Below, piece by piece: positions 56,501 through 64,000 of a DNA stretch of 64,000 bases. The stretch spans positions 3,276,799-3,340,798 of the forward strand of contig JABBOT010000004.1 in assembly GCA_016165875.1 (NCBI GenBank), written 5' to 3'. Origin of the DNA: Acanthopleura granulata (lineage: Eukaryota > Mollusca > Polyplacophora > Chitonida > Chitonidae). The first letter of the stretch is position 1. Each line of letters begins with the position of its first letter. Position numbers and translations under genes: made by a program. The notes under the pieces are model-generated. The model was not told where the DNA came from. It saw only the letters and a list, made by a program, of their open reading frames with translations, and did not search any database.

Positions 56501-58353
56501 CGGCCAGGCCAGGTGACCACTTAACAAAGCACGCATGACATTACGTGTACATATGGTGTCCAGTATTGTAGGAATAATTACATTACCATAGTAGCCAGTA
56601 AAGCCTGCAAATAGGTGCCTGACATATTGGAAAACACTCTTCTGGTGAAAGTGGTATGACCCAAGTCACCTTTGCCCATAATGTATACCATGGACAACAT
56701 GATCATGCCGTTTCTCCAAACGGGTGTTCGCAAAAATGCCAGGCATCTACTGACAGGCTTGACTGATTATGGGTGAAATTCTGGCTACTTGTATTTCTTT
56801 CATTGTTTCTTAATGCCATTTGAAGTTTTCTCTCACACCTTGGTGATTAGTTTTATGGGTAAGGAATCTCAGTGTGCCTAGCGTAAACCACCAATTTGGG
56901 GCAAGTTATTGACAAACTTTCCTGCATGTCACATGTCAAATGCACAATAGTCTAACCAATATGCCAAGTACACAACAACCCCTTTGATCAGTCCCATGAA
57001 GCTTACTTAGTGTTAAGTGGCCCTTAACTAAGTGCACTTTATATCTCTACAATACATCTTATCAAGGTAGTCCAGGACTTACTTAGCCAAGCTATATGTA
57101 CAGCTAGTAAGCCTCACGAAAGCAGGATTGGTTCTCCTATTGAAAATCTTGCACTGCATGTGGAAAAGTTTGTCAGATATTTGCCAAATGACAGTCGTAT
57201 TCCTAGCCATCTGTTTTTCTCCACTCATGAAAATGAGTCATTGCATGGCATGTATTCTTAAAAAGTAGAATGTTCTTGGGCACTTCATTAACGGTATTAA
57301 AGTACTATTATTAAAGCTGAATTAGCATTGCAAAAGTCTCTCGAGATCATGCTGAGGCCCCACCGTCTCGGCCAAAACAGCATGGTCTCTTGATACAGCT
57401 ACAATGCCAATTTGGTTTATCAGTGAGTTTTTCTGTGGTGAGCCTAGCTGCTTAAACGATGATCCAAATATAAGCACAGATTATTAAAGGTATTGGGGTG
57501 GAAAGAAGTGTCATCACCATGGCTTGACCTATGAAGCTTGATTCTTTATACATGTACATCAGATTTTTTGATAATATTATATAAACTTGTGAAAATTTCA
57601 CACGAAAAGTAGAATAATGAATTTGGGGGGGGAGTTGCAGGGGCGGGGAGAGATGATGTGCAGGCAGTGGGGGGGGGGGGGGGAAATAAGGAATGAAGTG
57701 AGAATCACCTTACATTATCGACTTACATCATGGCCAAAGAATGGCAGTGGGACGGTGGACTTACACACTGAGGATGATATTCTTTATAACTAAGTACATG
57801 TATTGTGTACTAGTACACCCTTTTTACCACTACTACTAATCTTGTTACCAGAACTATGCACTGAACATTGACTGTGCAGATATTTGACGATCTCATAGAT
57901 TATTTCTACATCACATCAACCTGTGCATGGTCGATTGAGTACAGTACACTATACCTAAATGTCAGATTTAAAAAACAAATTTATAGGGGTGGAATCTCCT
58001 TTGTTGAATTATAACATTAGCTTTTTTGGGCCGACATAAATTAAGAAAACATAGTCATCCCTATAACAATACTCATAACCAGTTTCTGAACACATTATCA
58101 GTTGATAACTTAAACGTTGCATAATGCCGGTGGACCAGTTCTGAATATGACTGCGTGGCCCAGTGATATCTCGATACATAAGATACAACACGGGGCATAC
58201 TGATATATTCCTGCACAACAATGGTTGCATAAAATCACAGACAGCCCACAGCTTGTCTTTTCTTTTAGACTTGGCTTTGTGATATGTGCAACTATGCCAT
58301 TTCACATCTTTTCCTAGCACTAAACTTACGCGTGGTACTTCTGGAGCCGCCAT
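44580..58353 (-). CDS. UROD: Uroporphyrinogen decarboxylase
   Basis: Ten exons: 58353-58330, 55863-55758, 54879-54800, 54334-54242, 52758-52597, 50955-50794, 48910-48773, 47585-47485, 46156-46090 and 44744-44580. Together they give 365 aa (human 367). The cytosolic enzyme removes four acetate carboxyls from uroporphyrinogen III to make coproporphyrinogen III in haem synthesis, without a cofactor. Visible active-site features: MRQAGRYLP (Arg36, Arg40), [10 protein letters not shown] (Asp85), [10 protein letters not shown] (Tyr161), [12 protein letters not shown] and NLGHGI (His336), equivalent to human Arg37, Arg41, Asp86, Tyr164 and His339. All donors are GT and acceptors AG. Two residues are missing at the exon 4/5 junction (MIP|GPSFPEP where human has PGKGPSFPEP). 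Exon 6 has two decayed partial duplicates downstream. Introns carry many SINEs. Confidence 0.97.
44850..45012 (-). mobile_element. Family 1 SINE, head-truncated
   Basis: A TTTATTTATTTAT tail at left, TACTCAAGAATATTTCACTT and GTGGGAGAAAAACGGGCAGA in the body; it ends within AGAGAGGAAGCC. UROD intron 9. Confidence 0.8.
45500..45870. repeat. Three tandem ~125-bp units in UROD intron 9
   Basis: Each unit reads AAAGACCACTCAAAAATAAA, GCTATGGGGAGTGAGTGTCT, AAAAATACCTTTACTGAATG, a T-run, then CACCAAATTAAACAGCAAGA and GATAAAAGGTAA. The units start near 45500, 45625 and 45751. They are about 97 percent alike by eye, so the triplication is recent. Confidence 0.9.
46400..46605 (-). mobile_element. Family 1 SINE with internal deletion
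   Basis: GTGTTTTACGCCGTCCTCTA, then ATGGTGGGAGGAAACCTGGC, CACAACCATCCACAATC and AGGAAGTCAGCATGACCCGG. The middle segment between ACAACCATCC and GGAAGTC is shortened. UROD intron 8. Confidence 0.75.
46690..46975. repeat. Dispersed repeat related to 16900-17260
   Basis: It shares TTTTGACATTCATCACAACT, AAGGTCTGCATTA, TTTTCAAGATGTTTTTGATG, TTACATTTCAGAACC and CTTTTCAAAATAGTAGCCAA in the same order with the ATP5F1D intron 1 copy. Confidence 0.55.
47236..47436. mobile_element. MITE with 19-bp terminal inverted repeats (copy 2)
   Basis: The left end CTTCAACCTTTTCAACCAC is the exact inverse complement of the right end of the copy at 24796-24994. Interior sequence matches through CAACCAATATTTTGAAACAT and CATAAATTCCACTGAAAAA. 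It lies just 3' of UROD exon 8. Confidence 0.8.
47962..48175 (-). mobile_element. Family 1 SINE
   Basis: The tail side reads TTATGCACTACTCAAGGATA, the body GGAGGAAACCAGGCAGGGCT and AGAGGAAGCCAGCATAAGCT; the head at right is lost near 48170. UROD intron 7. Confidence 0.8.
48397..48640 (-). mobile_element. Family 1 SINE, nearly full length
   Basis: A TTATTTATTTATTTAC tail, TGATTGGTGTTATACACCGT, GGTGGGAGGGAATTGGACAG, AGAGGAAGCCTGCATGAGCT and a head remnant ACACCATGCTGGTGCAC. UROD intron 7. Confidence 0.85.
48979..49245 (-). mobile_element. Family 1 SINE, full length
   Basis: TTATTTATTTATTTGATTGT, GGTGGGAGGAAAGCGAGCAG, AGCCGGAGAGGAAGCCATTT, CTTGAACTCACAGCGAACAC and a head ATGGCACACTAACCCCCTTG. 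UROD intron 6. Confidence 0.85.
50506..50597 (-). pseudogene. Partial duplicate of UROD exon 6 (copy 3, reading frame intact)
   Basis: On the minus strand it codes EPEASHQ, then [19 protein letters not shown], closely resembling the 3' half of exon 6. A GTAGGAAATCACCC donor-like site follows in the same phase as the true exon. No upstream half and no clean acceptor are present. It is the third unit of a tandem series with spacing 150 bp. Confidence 0.8.
50656..50733 (-). pseudogene. Partial duplicate of UROD exon 6 (copy 2, 12-base deletion)
   Basis: It retains TACACAGAGCCTGAAGCCAG through GTGGACTATCTAC, but part of the GQIKAG region is lost, so it ends out of phase at a GTAGGGAATCAC donor-like site. 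It lies 138 bp 3' of the real exon 6 donor. About 60 bp of flanking intron was copied with it. Confidence 0.8.
51420..52210. repeat. Diverged tandem units with GACA microsatellite end
   Basis: Units containing AAGGTCAAG..TGCTGAAA/CCGAAAATCAAT, GGTTCTTCCTCATGCC, AAGTGTAAGTATGG and TTGGTGAACTTTGG recur about three times. The right end at 52136-52200 is GACAGACAGACGACCTGACGG-type sequence. Related to 13.9-14.4 kb. UROD intron 5. Confidence 0.6.
53095..53272 (+). mobile_element. Family 1 SINE, head-truncated
   Basis: CCCAGCTCATGCACACTTCC, CAGCAACCTGCGGATGGTCG, GGTTTCCTCCCACCATAAAG and a CACCAATCAATCAAATAAAT tail. It is the only plus-orientation family 1 copy between 41 and 60 kb. UROD intron 4. 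Confidence 0.85.
53740..53905 (-). mobile_element. Family 1 SINE with internal deletion
   Basis: TATTTATTTATTTGATTC tail, TACTCAAGAATATTTCACTC, GATGGCAGCCAGCATTATTT, then a jump to GAACTCACAAGGCATCTGGG and the head GCGCATGTGCGCTAAGCACC. UROD intron 4. Confidence 0.8.
54035..54205 (-). mobile_element. Family 1 SINE, head-truncated
   Basis: TTTATTTATCTATTTC, CTGGTGTTTTACGCCATACT, CAACGGCCAGCATTATGGTT and AGAGAGGAAGCCAGCATGAA. It ends about 37 bp from the donor of UROD exon 4. Confidence 0.8.
56600..56761. mobile_element. Inverted-repeat MITE (family Q, copy 2)
   Basis: The left arm AAGCCTGCAAATAGGTGCCT, then GACATATTGGAAAACACTC, mirrors the right arm GGTGTTCGCAAAAATGCCAG, then GCATCTACTGACAGGCTT. 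UROD intron 1. Homologous to 44377-44540. Confidence 0.75.
56987..57126. mobile_element. Diverged relative of the 7950-8072 hairpin element
   Basis: CCCATGAAGCTTACTTAGTG and CCTTAACTAAGTGCACTTTA, then ATCTCTACAATACAT, follow the same order as 7950-8072; the right arm is more decayed. Confidence 0.55.
57311..57420. mobile_element. Palindromic MITE-like element, family P (copy 3, short)
   Basis: AAAGCTGAATTAGCATTGCA, then GTCTCTCGAGATCATGCTGA, faces CAGCATGGTCTCTTGATACA and AATGCCAATTTGGTTTAT. The central AACAACAACACTGTTAAC segment seen in copies 1 and 2 is deleted. UROD intron 1. Confidence 0.65.
57625..57683 (+). repeat. G-rich tract with quadruplex potential
   Basis: Runs of 8, 4, 4 and about 15 G lie within 60 bases, around GTTGCAGGGGCGGGGAGAG. 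The run length may be a sequencing or assembly approximation. It lies on the non-template strand relative to a plus transcript and the template strand of UROD intron 1. Confidence 0.6.
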
Positions 58354-58400
58354 ATTTACGTAAGAAAGAGTTATCGGTCTTGGTACAAATTTCGTTGAGA
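58340..58400 (-). promoter_or_regulatory. UROD start region with YY1-like motif
   Basis: The UROD start codon sits in AATATGGCGGCTCC, which matches the ATGGCGGC core often bound by YY1 at animal housekeeping promoters. The binding role is inferred from the motif only. Confidence 0.3.
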
Positions 58401-59476
58401 ATTATCCCCCCTTCATCCACTGTTTGGAACATACTTAAAATGCAATCTTACTTCTACCTGTAATTTAATGTACCTGTAAAAATGAAAAATTTCTTCTTAT
58501 ATATGCATCATGTTTTACCGATCCACATCGCAGGGATGTACTGCTCTGTTAATTATGAACCTGCATTCCTCTGCAGCCCCATTATATCAGAGGTTCACCA
58601 GCTCAGTCCGTGCATATTAATTAACACTTAGTCAACAATGGTTCTCAAAGTCTGCCATGCAGGAAAGAGAGTAAGCAAATGATAATGCAATTCATAAAAT
58701 AGCTATTGTGTTAGTCAAAAAAAAATAGCTTAAGCCTAGGATCTATCTCCTCTTATCATGTATTTTCACCTTTTTTTTTCTTTGAAGAACAAACATTTTC
58801 TGCAAAGGCTTCCAGTTATGCAAGACTTCGCAGTTTCTAGTCACTTTCTAAAAGAAAGTCATTCAGTTATGAGTGATGTTTCACAAAAAAAAACAAAAAA
58901 ACATTATACTGATTTGTTAGTTTTGGTTTTGAGTCCTATAACCTATTTAGCTTAAGGCCTGAACTTTCTACAAACTTGAAATTTCTTTTCAAGTAATTCA
59001 CAATATCACATTTTTCCACATGCATGAGGTTTTCAGAACCAAACAGGTGCAAATTTCAGAGCATCACAAAAACAACAAACACATTATTTTCTGATATTCA
59101 GGATACTCATACTATTTATTTACCCCCATTAACATTTCCACATCACCCCAAAGGGTCTAAGCTAACCCAACTGCAACAGTATCATTTTGTCTTGAATGCA
59201 CTGGTAGTTTTACATATAATCTTAAAGACCAACAACGCTAGTTTAGCCCACACTGCCTCATCTAGACTTGGTTGTTAACCTACACTACTTTAACAACATG
59301 TGGGCAAGATTGTTGTTCAATGTGACAATCCTCACCTTAGCATCATACATCATTGCACGTATGACTCAGTTTAGCTCTGATAATAGCATTTAGGGTTGTC
59401 TAAAAGCTTGACAACAAAATTTCAAACACTAGTAATATTCTATGCATTTTATTTTTGGAAATATTTTAATGCCGAT

Positions 59477-59575
59477 ATTTATTTATTTATTTCTTTCCTT
59501 AGTGTTTCACACCATGCTCAAGAATATTCCACTTATACAACGGCAGACAGCGTTACAGTGGGAGGAAACCTTTAA
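59477..59575 (-). mobile_element. Family 1 SINE, 3' fragment
   Basis: TTTATTTATTTATTTC tail, GTGTTTCACACCATGCTCAA, ACTTATACAACGGCAGAC and GTGGGAGGAAACC, then truncation. Confidence 0.75.
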
Positions 59576-59844
59576 TGCTGATATTTTTCCTGCCATAACA
59601 AATACTCTGACGCTGTGAGTTCTGCCAGTAGGATTAAATTATTTCACTTTCTCTGTAAATCATTCTTTTCTGATAAAATACAATTGTACATAAGACCACA
59701 CAAAGTTCTATAAATAATATACACATGAAGTACAGTATGAACATCTACATATATTCCAATCCTTAATGTATAATAATCCTCTCTTCCAGTGATACTATCA
59801 AAAGTTGCACATATCCCATAATCATATACAGTATACAACATCCA

Positions 59845-60020
59845 GCTTCAGCTTTGGGGTTTTACCCTCTATTCAAGAATATTTCACTTCAATTACAACC
59901 GCCAGCATTAGTGTGGGAAGAAAGCATACACATACACATAAGGTCAGAAAGGAAGCCAGCATGACCTCAATCTCATTAAAATCAGATCCTTAGTTCTGGC
60001 TGCACTACACCACTGGGATC
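59845..60020 (-). mobile_element. Family 1 SINE, degraded
   Basis: TTCAAGAATATTTCACTTCA, ACCGCCAGCATTAGTGTGGG, then AGGAAGCCAGCATGACCTCA and a weak head near GGCTGCACTACACCACT. Confidence 0.7.
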
Positions 60021-61133
60021 TGACAATGGGCCATTGTTCATCATGTTCTGAGGAATTATGGGAGCCCTTTGAGATTATGTAAGATTTATCCAATCAGTGT
60101 TCTCTTGGTTGATAGTAAACTGAATATATCGTGCACATAAAGGAAAATACTAATGAATTCTTTTCTGCCTTTGAGAGCACAAAAACATCCTACATTTTCA
60201 TCATTCAGACTGTCAGTTTTGCAGTACAAAGTGGCTTTCAAGAGAGGACTGCAATATTGCTTCTCAATTCATATAAACCGCATTCACATTTCAGATGGCC
60301 ATCATTTTTTTAGTCACAATATCACAAGATCTTGCAGTACCAGGGAAATGGGCGATAATTTTCACGTACTAAATAACAGATAGACATCTGTTTCAGAGAA
60401 ACTGTACACTGCAAATTGTATTTCCATGTGCAGAAATATAAATAAAAAAACACAAAAACTAAAAATATCAGTGTTACTTTGAAATGCTGCCATTTTATCT
60501 GTCATTAAAACCACCTTTAGTCCCGGACTTCAAAGGTCACTTTGCAGGACAGCAACCGGTTTCATCAAACGTTCTTAGAGTAAAGTAGCCCTAAACTACT
60601 GAAAATGACCTCAAATTTCATCCACAAAGTGCATTTCTAGAGGTAAATAAATATAATAAAATATTATATTTGGTGCAGAAACTTACATATTTCTGATTGC
60701 ATATCATCATACCTTCCAAACAAACCTGAAAACAAGTTATTACAATCAACAGAACTCTCAGAATCAGGAAAAATGAGCAACTTCGTCATGGACAAGGTTT
60801 TAGGTCACTTACGTTAAGTTCACTTCATATGTCTACAACACAGGTTGTCATGGCAGTAAAAGGAACACTTAAGTGTGCTTCATGAAATTGGGACCTGGTT
60901 GTTAATTTGACTATGGCTGCTCTGCTGTCACAAGTTTAAGTGAAATGCAATTGTGGCTTATAGCGGTTACCCTGCAAAGAACTGCTTCCTGTTTTATAGC
61001 TACCCTGCAAATGTAAAAACAAATATAACTTCCCACATTAAACAGCTTTCAGTAGTTCTGCTAGAGAAAAAGAAGGCAACTAGCATTTGACACTGGAACA
61101 AGGAAGTTTGGACATGGACTGGTCAATTCTTCT
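60021..61133. other. Gene-free stretch between UROD and the VMAC-like gene
   Basis: No gene is recognised. Diverged hairpin-family sequence occurs at 60545-60600 and 60798-60900 (CACTTACGTTAAGTTCACTT, TATGTCTACAACACA, AGTGTGCTTCATGAAATTGG). Confidence 0.4.
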
Positions 61134-61718
61134 CTAAAGGTACAGCTCTCTTTCAGTGTTTTTTTCATCTGAGGACTCCCCCTCAGTATCTGCATTCTGG
61201 TCTTCATCATCATCCTCGGAAATCGAAAACTGCTTTTTCCTGCCAGCATGACTGCTAAAATTCTTGGCCATTCGTCGTATAGCACTGCCTCTATAGCCGT
61301 ATGGTTTAACATGATGAGAGTGGTCATCCATCGGTGTGTCTGAGGCAGACATGCCAGAGTCAGACAAAGACCCGCCTGATGCTAACGTTGTTAACAGATT
61401 TTCCAACACAGGTTGATACCCCATCACACGATCCAGTATACGACAGCGCTCCTGTAACTTGTGAATTTGTTGGTCCTTTTCTTTCAACATGTTCTCCACC
61501 GACTGGACTTTTTCTCTTGTAGATATCAGTTTAGCAGTAAGTTCGGTAATCTCGGCTTCTTTCAGTTCACTCATTTCGTGTAATTTATAAGCCATCTCCT
61601 CGTCTTTGACAGTTATTGTTTCATTTTGTTTGCTGACGGTTTGTTCCAACTGCTGCACCCTGGAATGCAGAGCCTGTAGGTGCTTATTGGCTTCATCTAT
61701 GCTAGATCGGGAGACCAT
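61134..61718 (-). CDS. VMAC: VMAC-like coiled-coil protein
   Basis: A single open exon of 194 aa (human VMAC 169). Residues about 8-105 form a coiled coil that follows human VMAC (vimentin-type intermediate filament-associated coiled-coil protein). Shared features: an N-terminal EANKHLQALHSRVQQLE block (human REANAHLAAVHRR), the EITELTAKLISTREKVQS stretch, and KEKDQQIHKLQERCRIL ahead of PVLENLLTTLA (human PPLAGLLDALA). The C-terminal third is Ser/Arg-rich and ends in an acidic tail (SEDDDEDQNADTEG), which the vertebrate protein lacks. Vertebrate VMAC associates with vimentin-type filaments; function here is unknown. The orthology call rests on remembered sequence and could instead reflect general coiled-coil similarity. 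It is divergent to ASF1 across about 500 bp. Confidence 0.6.
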   Translation of the reverse strand: MVSRSSIDEANKHLQALHSRVQQLEQTVSKQNETITVKDEEMAYKLHEMSELKEAEITELTAKLISTREKVQSVENMLKEKDQQIHKLQERCRILDRVMGYQPVLENLLTTLASGGSLSDSGMSASDTPMDDHSHHVKPYGYRGSAIRRMAKNFSSHAGRKKQFSISEDDDEDQNADTEGESSDEKNTERELYL

Positions 61719-62215
61719 GATAGTCCATAAACTTGAAATTATGCTCAGAATTTTCGTCTGAACATCAGCTGAATCAATGGGCTGTCAAATTCCGATATGT
61801 GACTGTAACTTGGACAGTTAACATAACAGAATCAAAGAAGATTACTCTAGAAACAAAAGGCTGTTCCCTCTGTCAGGTATAGTGGTTAGTACCTCGATCA
61901 ACCAAAAGCACACGAAAACCAAGATTATGTCGTCTAACCTGGCTGTAATGCATTTTAATATTCTGACAGCCGGAAGCGTTGAAATGCAGGAAACAAGTTT
62001 CGGTCCAACTACGCATGCCCATCCATAGAGAATTGAACCAATGGGAATCAGCTTGATAAACGCCTGTGAGCTTCATCCAATGAGTGTCATCGATAGCCTG
62101 GCCCTGGGCTGGCTTCACTTCGCGCCAATATTGGAGGGGAAATATCACCAGCCTCTGTAGAAGTCATTATTTTGCCAAAATTTTACGGATAAAGTTTAAG
62201 TTCCTTATCAAAAGC
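61719..62215. promoter_or_regulatory. Shared divergent promoter of VMAC-like and ASF1
   Basis: The 497 bp between the two start codons contain three CCAAT words (near 62036, 62075 and 62125) and TTCGCGCCAATATTGG at 62119-62134. On the minus strand TTGGCGCGAA resembles an E2F site. Human ASF1 genes are E2F- and cell-cycle-regulated, so this fits ASF1. Transcription start sites were not determined. Confidence 0.5.
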
Positions 62216-62324
62216 ATGGCCAAAGTTAATATAAGCAACGTAGTGGTCTTAGATAACCCATCTCCTTTCCTGAATCCATTCCAGTTTGAAATTACGTTTG
62301 AGTGTTCGGAAGACCTTCCAGAGG
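62216..62324 (+). CDS. ASF1: ASF1 histone chaperone, first coding exon (gene continues past window)
   Basis: ATG opens MAKVNISNVVVLDNPSPFLN, followed by PFQFEITFECSEDLPEG and the donor GAGG|GTAAGC (phase 1). This is the nearly invariant N-terminus of ASF1 (MAKVxVxNVVVLDNPSPFxNPFQFEITFECxEDL). The family is a nuclear H3-H4 chaperone that hands histones to CAF-1 and HIRA during replication-coupled and independent assembly. The immunoglobulin-like core continues in exons that are not present before base 64000, so intron 1 is at least 1.67 kb. The a or b paralogue cannot be told from this exon; most invertebrates have a single ASF1. Confidence 0.95.
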
Positions 62325-64000
62325 GTAAGCCGTTGTCACCATTCACACAATCAGAGTCCAACACTGTCCAGTGTAAACTTCTTTAGTTTGCGAAATGTGG
62401 GGTTCGTACATGCGTAGTTTCGAGCCTCCGGATACTTCGCAAGCAGCAGAGGTGATAAATAACATTGGGCGAAATGCTGATATTTGCCAATTTCTAAAGT
62501 TTAACGAACTGCAGGTCTCTGAAAGTATCATATTTGAAGTCTAGACAAATTACAATTACCTTTCCAGAAAGATTTCTGGCAGTAGTGAACGTGAGGGTGA
62601 TATTATGTGGTAGGGTGACGTCAGTTCATTGAAAAATGTCCTTTTCTCAATGAACATCAGAAAAGTGTGTCAGCGATGAACAGTAGCACAACCTATTCTT
62701 TACAAATCCCAAATTTCTTGCATATGAGCTTTATTTTTCTTTTCTGGGATTCATAAAATGGAGGTTGCTGGACATGTTGCTTTCCCTGTTCGGTATTTTC
62801 CCACAGCGCTGTGTTTTCATTGGTTAAGAAATTCAAGTTTTGATTTTACAAAGAGAAAAAAAAAATAGTGTACATAACATGTGTTCTGATCAGTAACGGA
62901 AGTCTTACATGATATTTTCACTTGTTTATCGCACCGATCACACAGGTGTATGTAGAGTTATTGTACATGTTACCTTGAAATTTCTAGCGGAATCACTGGT
63001 TTTGAACTCCCACCACATCAGTTTTGGATCTGTAGGCAGACGGCTGCATCAATACACCTTTCAGTTTGTTCTGTCAGAAGCTGTTCTTTAAATGAGTTAT
63101 GAATTCAGTAAGAATTGAGTGCACATATGCATATGTGAAATGGTTTTGTCACTCGAACAACATTTGAAAAAGGGATCCTCCATGCTGTCATGAGTGTCCA
63201 ACAAGACTCAATCTGGGAAGCATGAATGAACTGACGTCACATGGCGCTTGAAAAGTGACACAACCACAGATAACTGACCCCAGCACATACACTGTTGCCT
63301 GGACATCAGAGTAATACAGTCTAAGAGAGCATATTCAGAACAGAAATATGGTAGATGAAGAATTGCTTTATTTTCACATCTACCTCCTATAATGGATGGA
63401 CGAAAATCGCAAGCAAGATTGCTGCTCAAGAGCCATTTTATTTGTGTCACATGACCAAAACTGGCAGGGTAAACAGGAGAGGTAACCCATTAAATGTGGC
63501 TTTCTGGGCCTGCATTCATGGTTGCATTTTTCTTCTGTCCGGTCCAAGAAGTAAGCCCAAAATTAAACTAAATGATGATACATTTTATATACACTCTAGC
63601 CTGTCTATAACAAATATTAATTCCTTCATGGGATAGGCTGTGACAGTGAGTAAAGCACAGATTTTTCTGCTGTGCACTGTCAACCAAGCCACATTTGTGG
63701 AAGTAAAATTGCAACAACAACAACGACATTGTGACGCGTGTATTTGAAATAGGATCTATACATGCAAAATGAAGTGTAACGTCTGCCATTATTCAAAGAA
63801 AAACTTTTATTTTTGCTTGTCTGACATAAATAGCCAAGATCTTTAACCTTAAATACGGAATGACCTATTTGCTTGCTTTTACTTTTTTTTCAAAAAGTGA
63901 GTAGTTACACCAGTTATGGGGCTTTATTTATGTATATTTGTTGATAAAATTCCTTGTTCGATTGATGTTTTAGTTGTGACCCTAACAAATTTAAACCTGC
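62325..64000. other. Start of ASF1 intron 1
   Basis: No following ASF1 exon (DLEWKIIYVG-type) is seen in any frame, and no family 1 or 2 SINE occurs here. The DNA is AT-rich and looks single-copy. Confidence 0.5.

Noticed and set aside
58009..58329. 114-codon minus-strand open frame beginning MAAPEVPR
   Set aside because: Only its first eight codons are real (UROD exon 1). The rest is read-through past the GTAAGT donor.
1..64000. A novel bacterial-style defence system, CRISPR array or integrated virus
   Set aside because: No operon-like gene spacing, spacer array, viral structural or replication protein, or reverse transcriptase was seen. All recognised genes are spliced animal genes.

Overview
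This window is nuclear DNA of an animal, most likely a mollusc or another lophotrochozoan. Compact coding exons are separated by long AT-rich introns with GT/AG boundaries. The intergenic DNA is crowded with tRNA-derived SINEs of a kind common in molluscan genomes, several palindromic MITE-like families, and minisatellites. No bacterial, phage, CRISPR or plasmid features are present, and I saw no reverse transcriptase or intact transposase. All gene models below were assembled by hand from splice sites, reading frame and remembered family sequences.

Layout. 1-8.3 kb: no gene; diverged ~450-bp duplicated blocks with a small palindromic motif, then SINEs and a 123-bp perfect-ended hairpin element. 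8.4-13.6 kb (minus strand): a 12-finger C2H2 zinc-finger gene. Upstream lie two tandemly duplicated, nearly identical Cys-rich exons that both splice in frame to it. 13.6-15.9 kb: dispersed and simple repeats. 15.9-21.0 kb (plus): ATP5F1D, the mitochondrial ATP synthase delta subunit, 4 exons, 164 aa. 24.1-27.15 kb (minus): UQCRH, the complex III hinge subunit, 4 exons, 89 aa. 28.7-38.4 kb (plus): CLCC1, an ER membrane protein, 7 coding exons, 529 aa. Its introns hold a ~118-bp satellite, a 0.5-kb inverted repeat and a ~59-bp minisatellite that begins inside the end of exon 6. 38.8-44.4 kb: gene-free, SINE-rich. 44.58-58.35 kb (minus): UROD, uroporphyrinogen decarboxylase, 10 exons, 365 aa, with two decayed partial copies of exon 6 next to the real one. 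61.1-61.7 kb (minus): a single-exon VMAC-like coiled-coil protein. 62.2 kb (plus): first coding exon of ASF1, a histone H3-H4 chaperone, running off the right edge. VMAC-like and ASF1 diverge from a ~500-bp shared promoter with CCAAT boxes and an E2F-like site.

Functional links. ATP5F1D and UQCRH are nuclear-encoded inner-membrane respiratory subunits, and UROD makes a haem precursor. The genes have separate promoters, and nothing suggests an operon. The strongest unusual signals are three cases of tandem duplication involving exon boundaries: the zinc-finger 5' exons, UROD exon 6, and the CLCC1 exon 6 donor. Several small inverted-repeat transposon families can also be defined from copies inside this one window.
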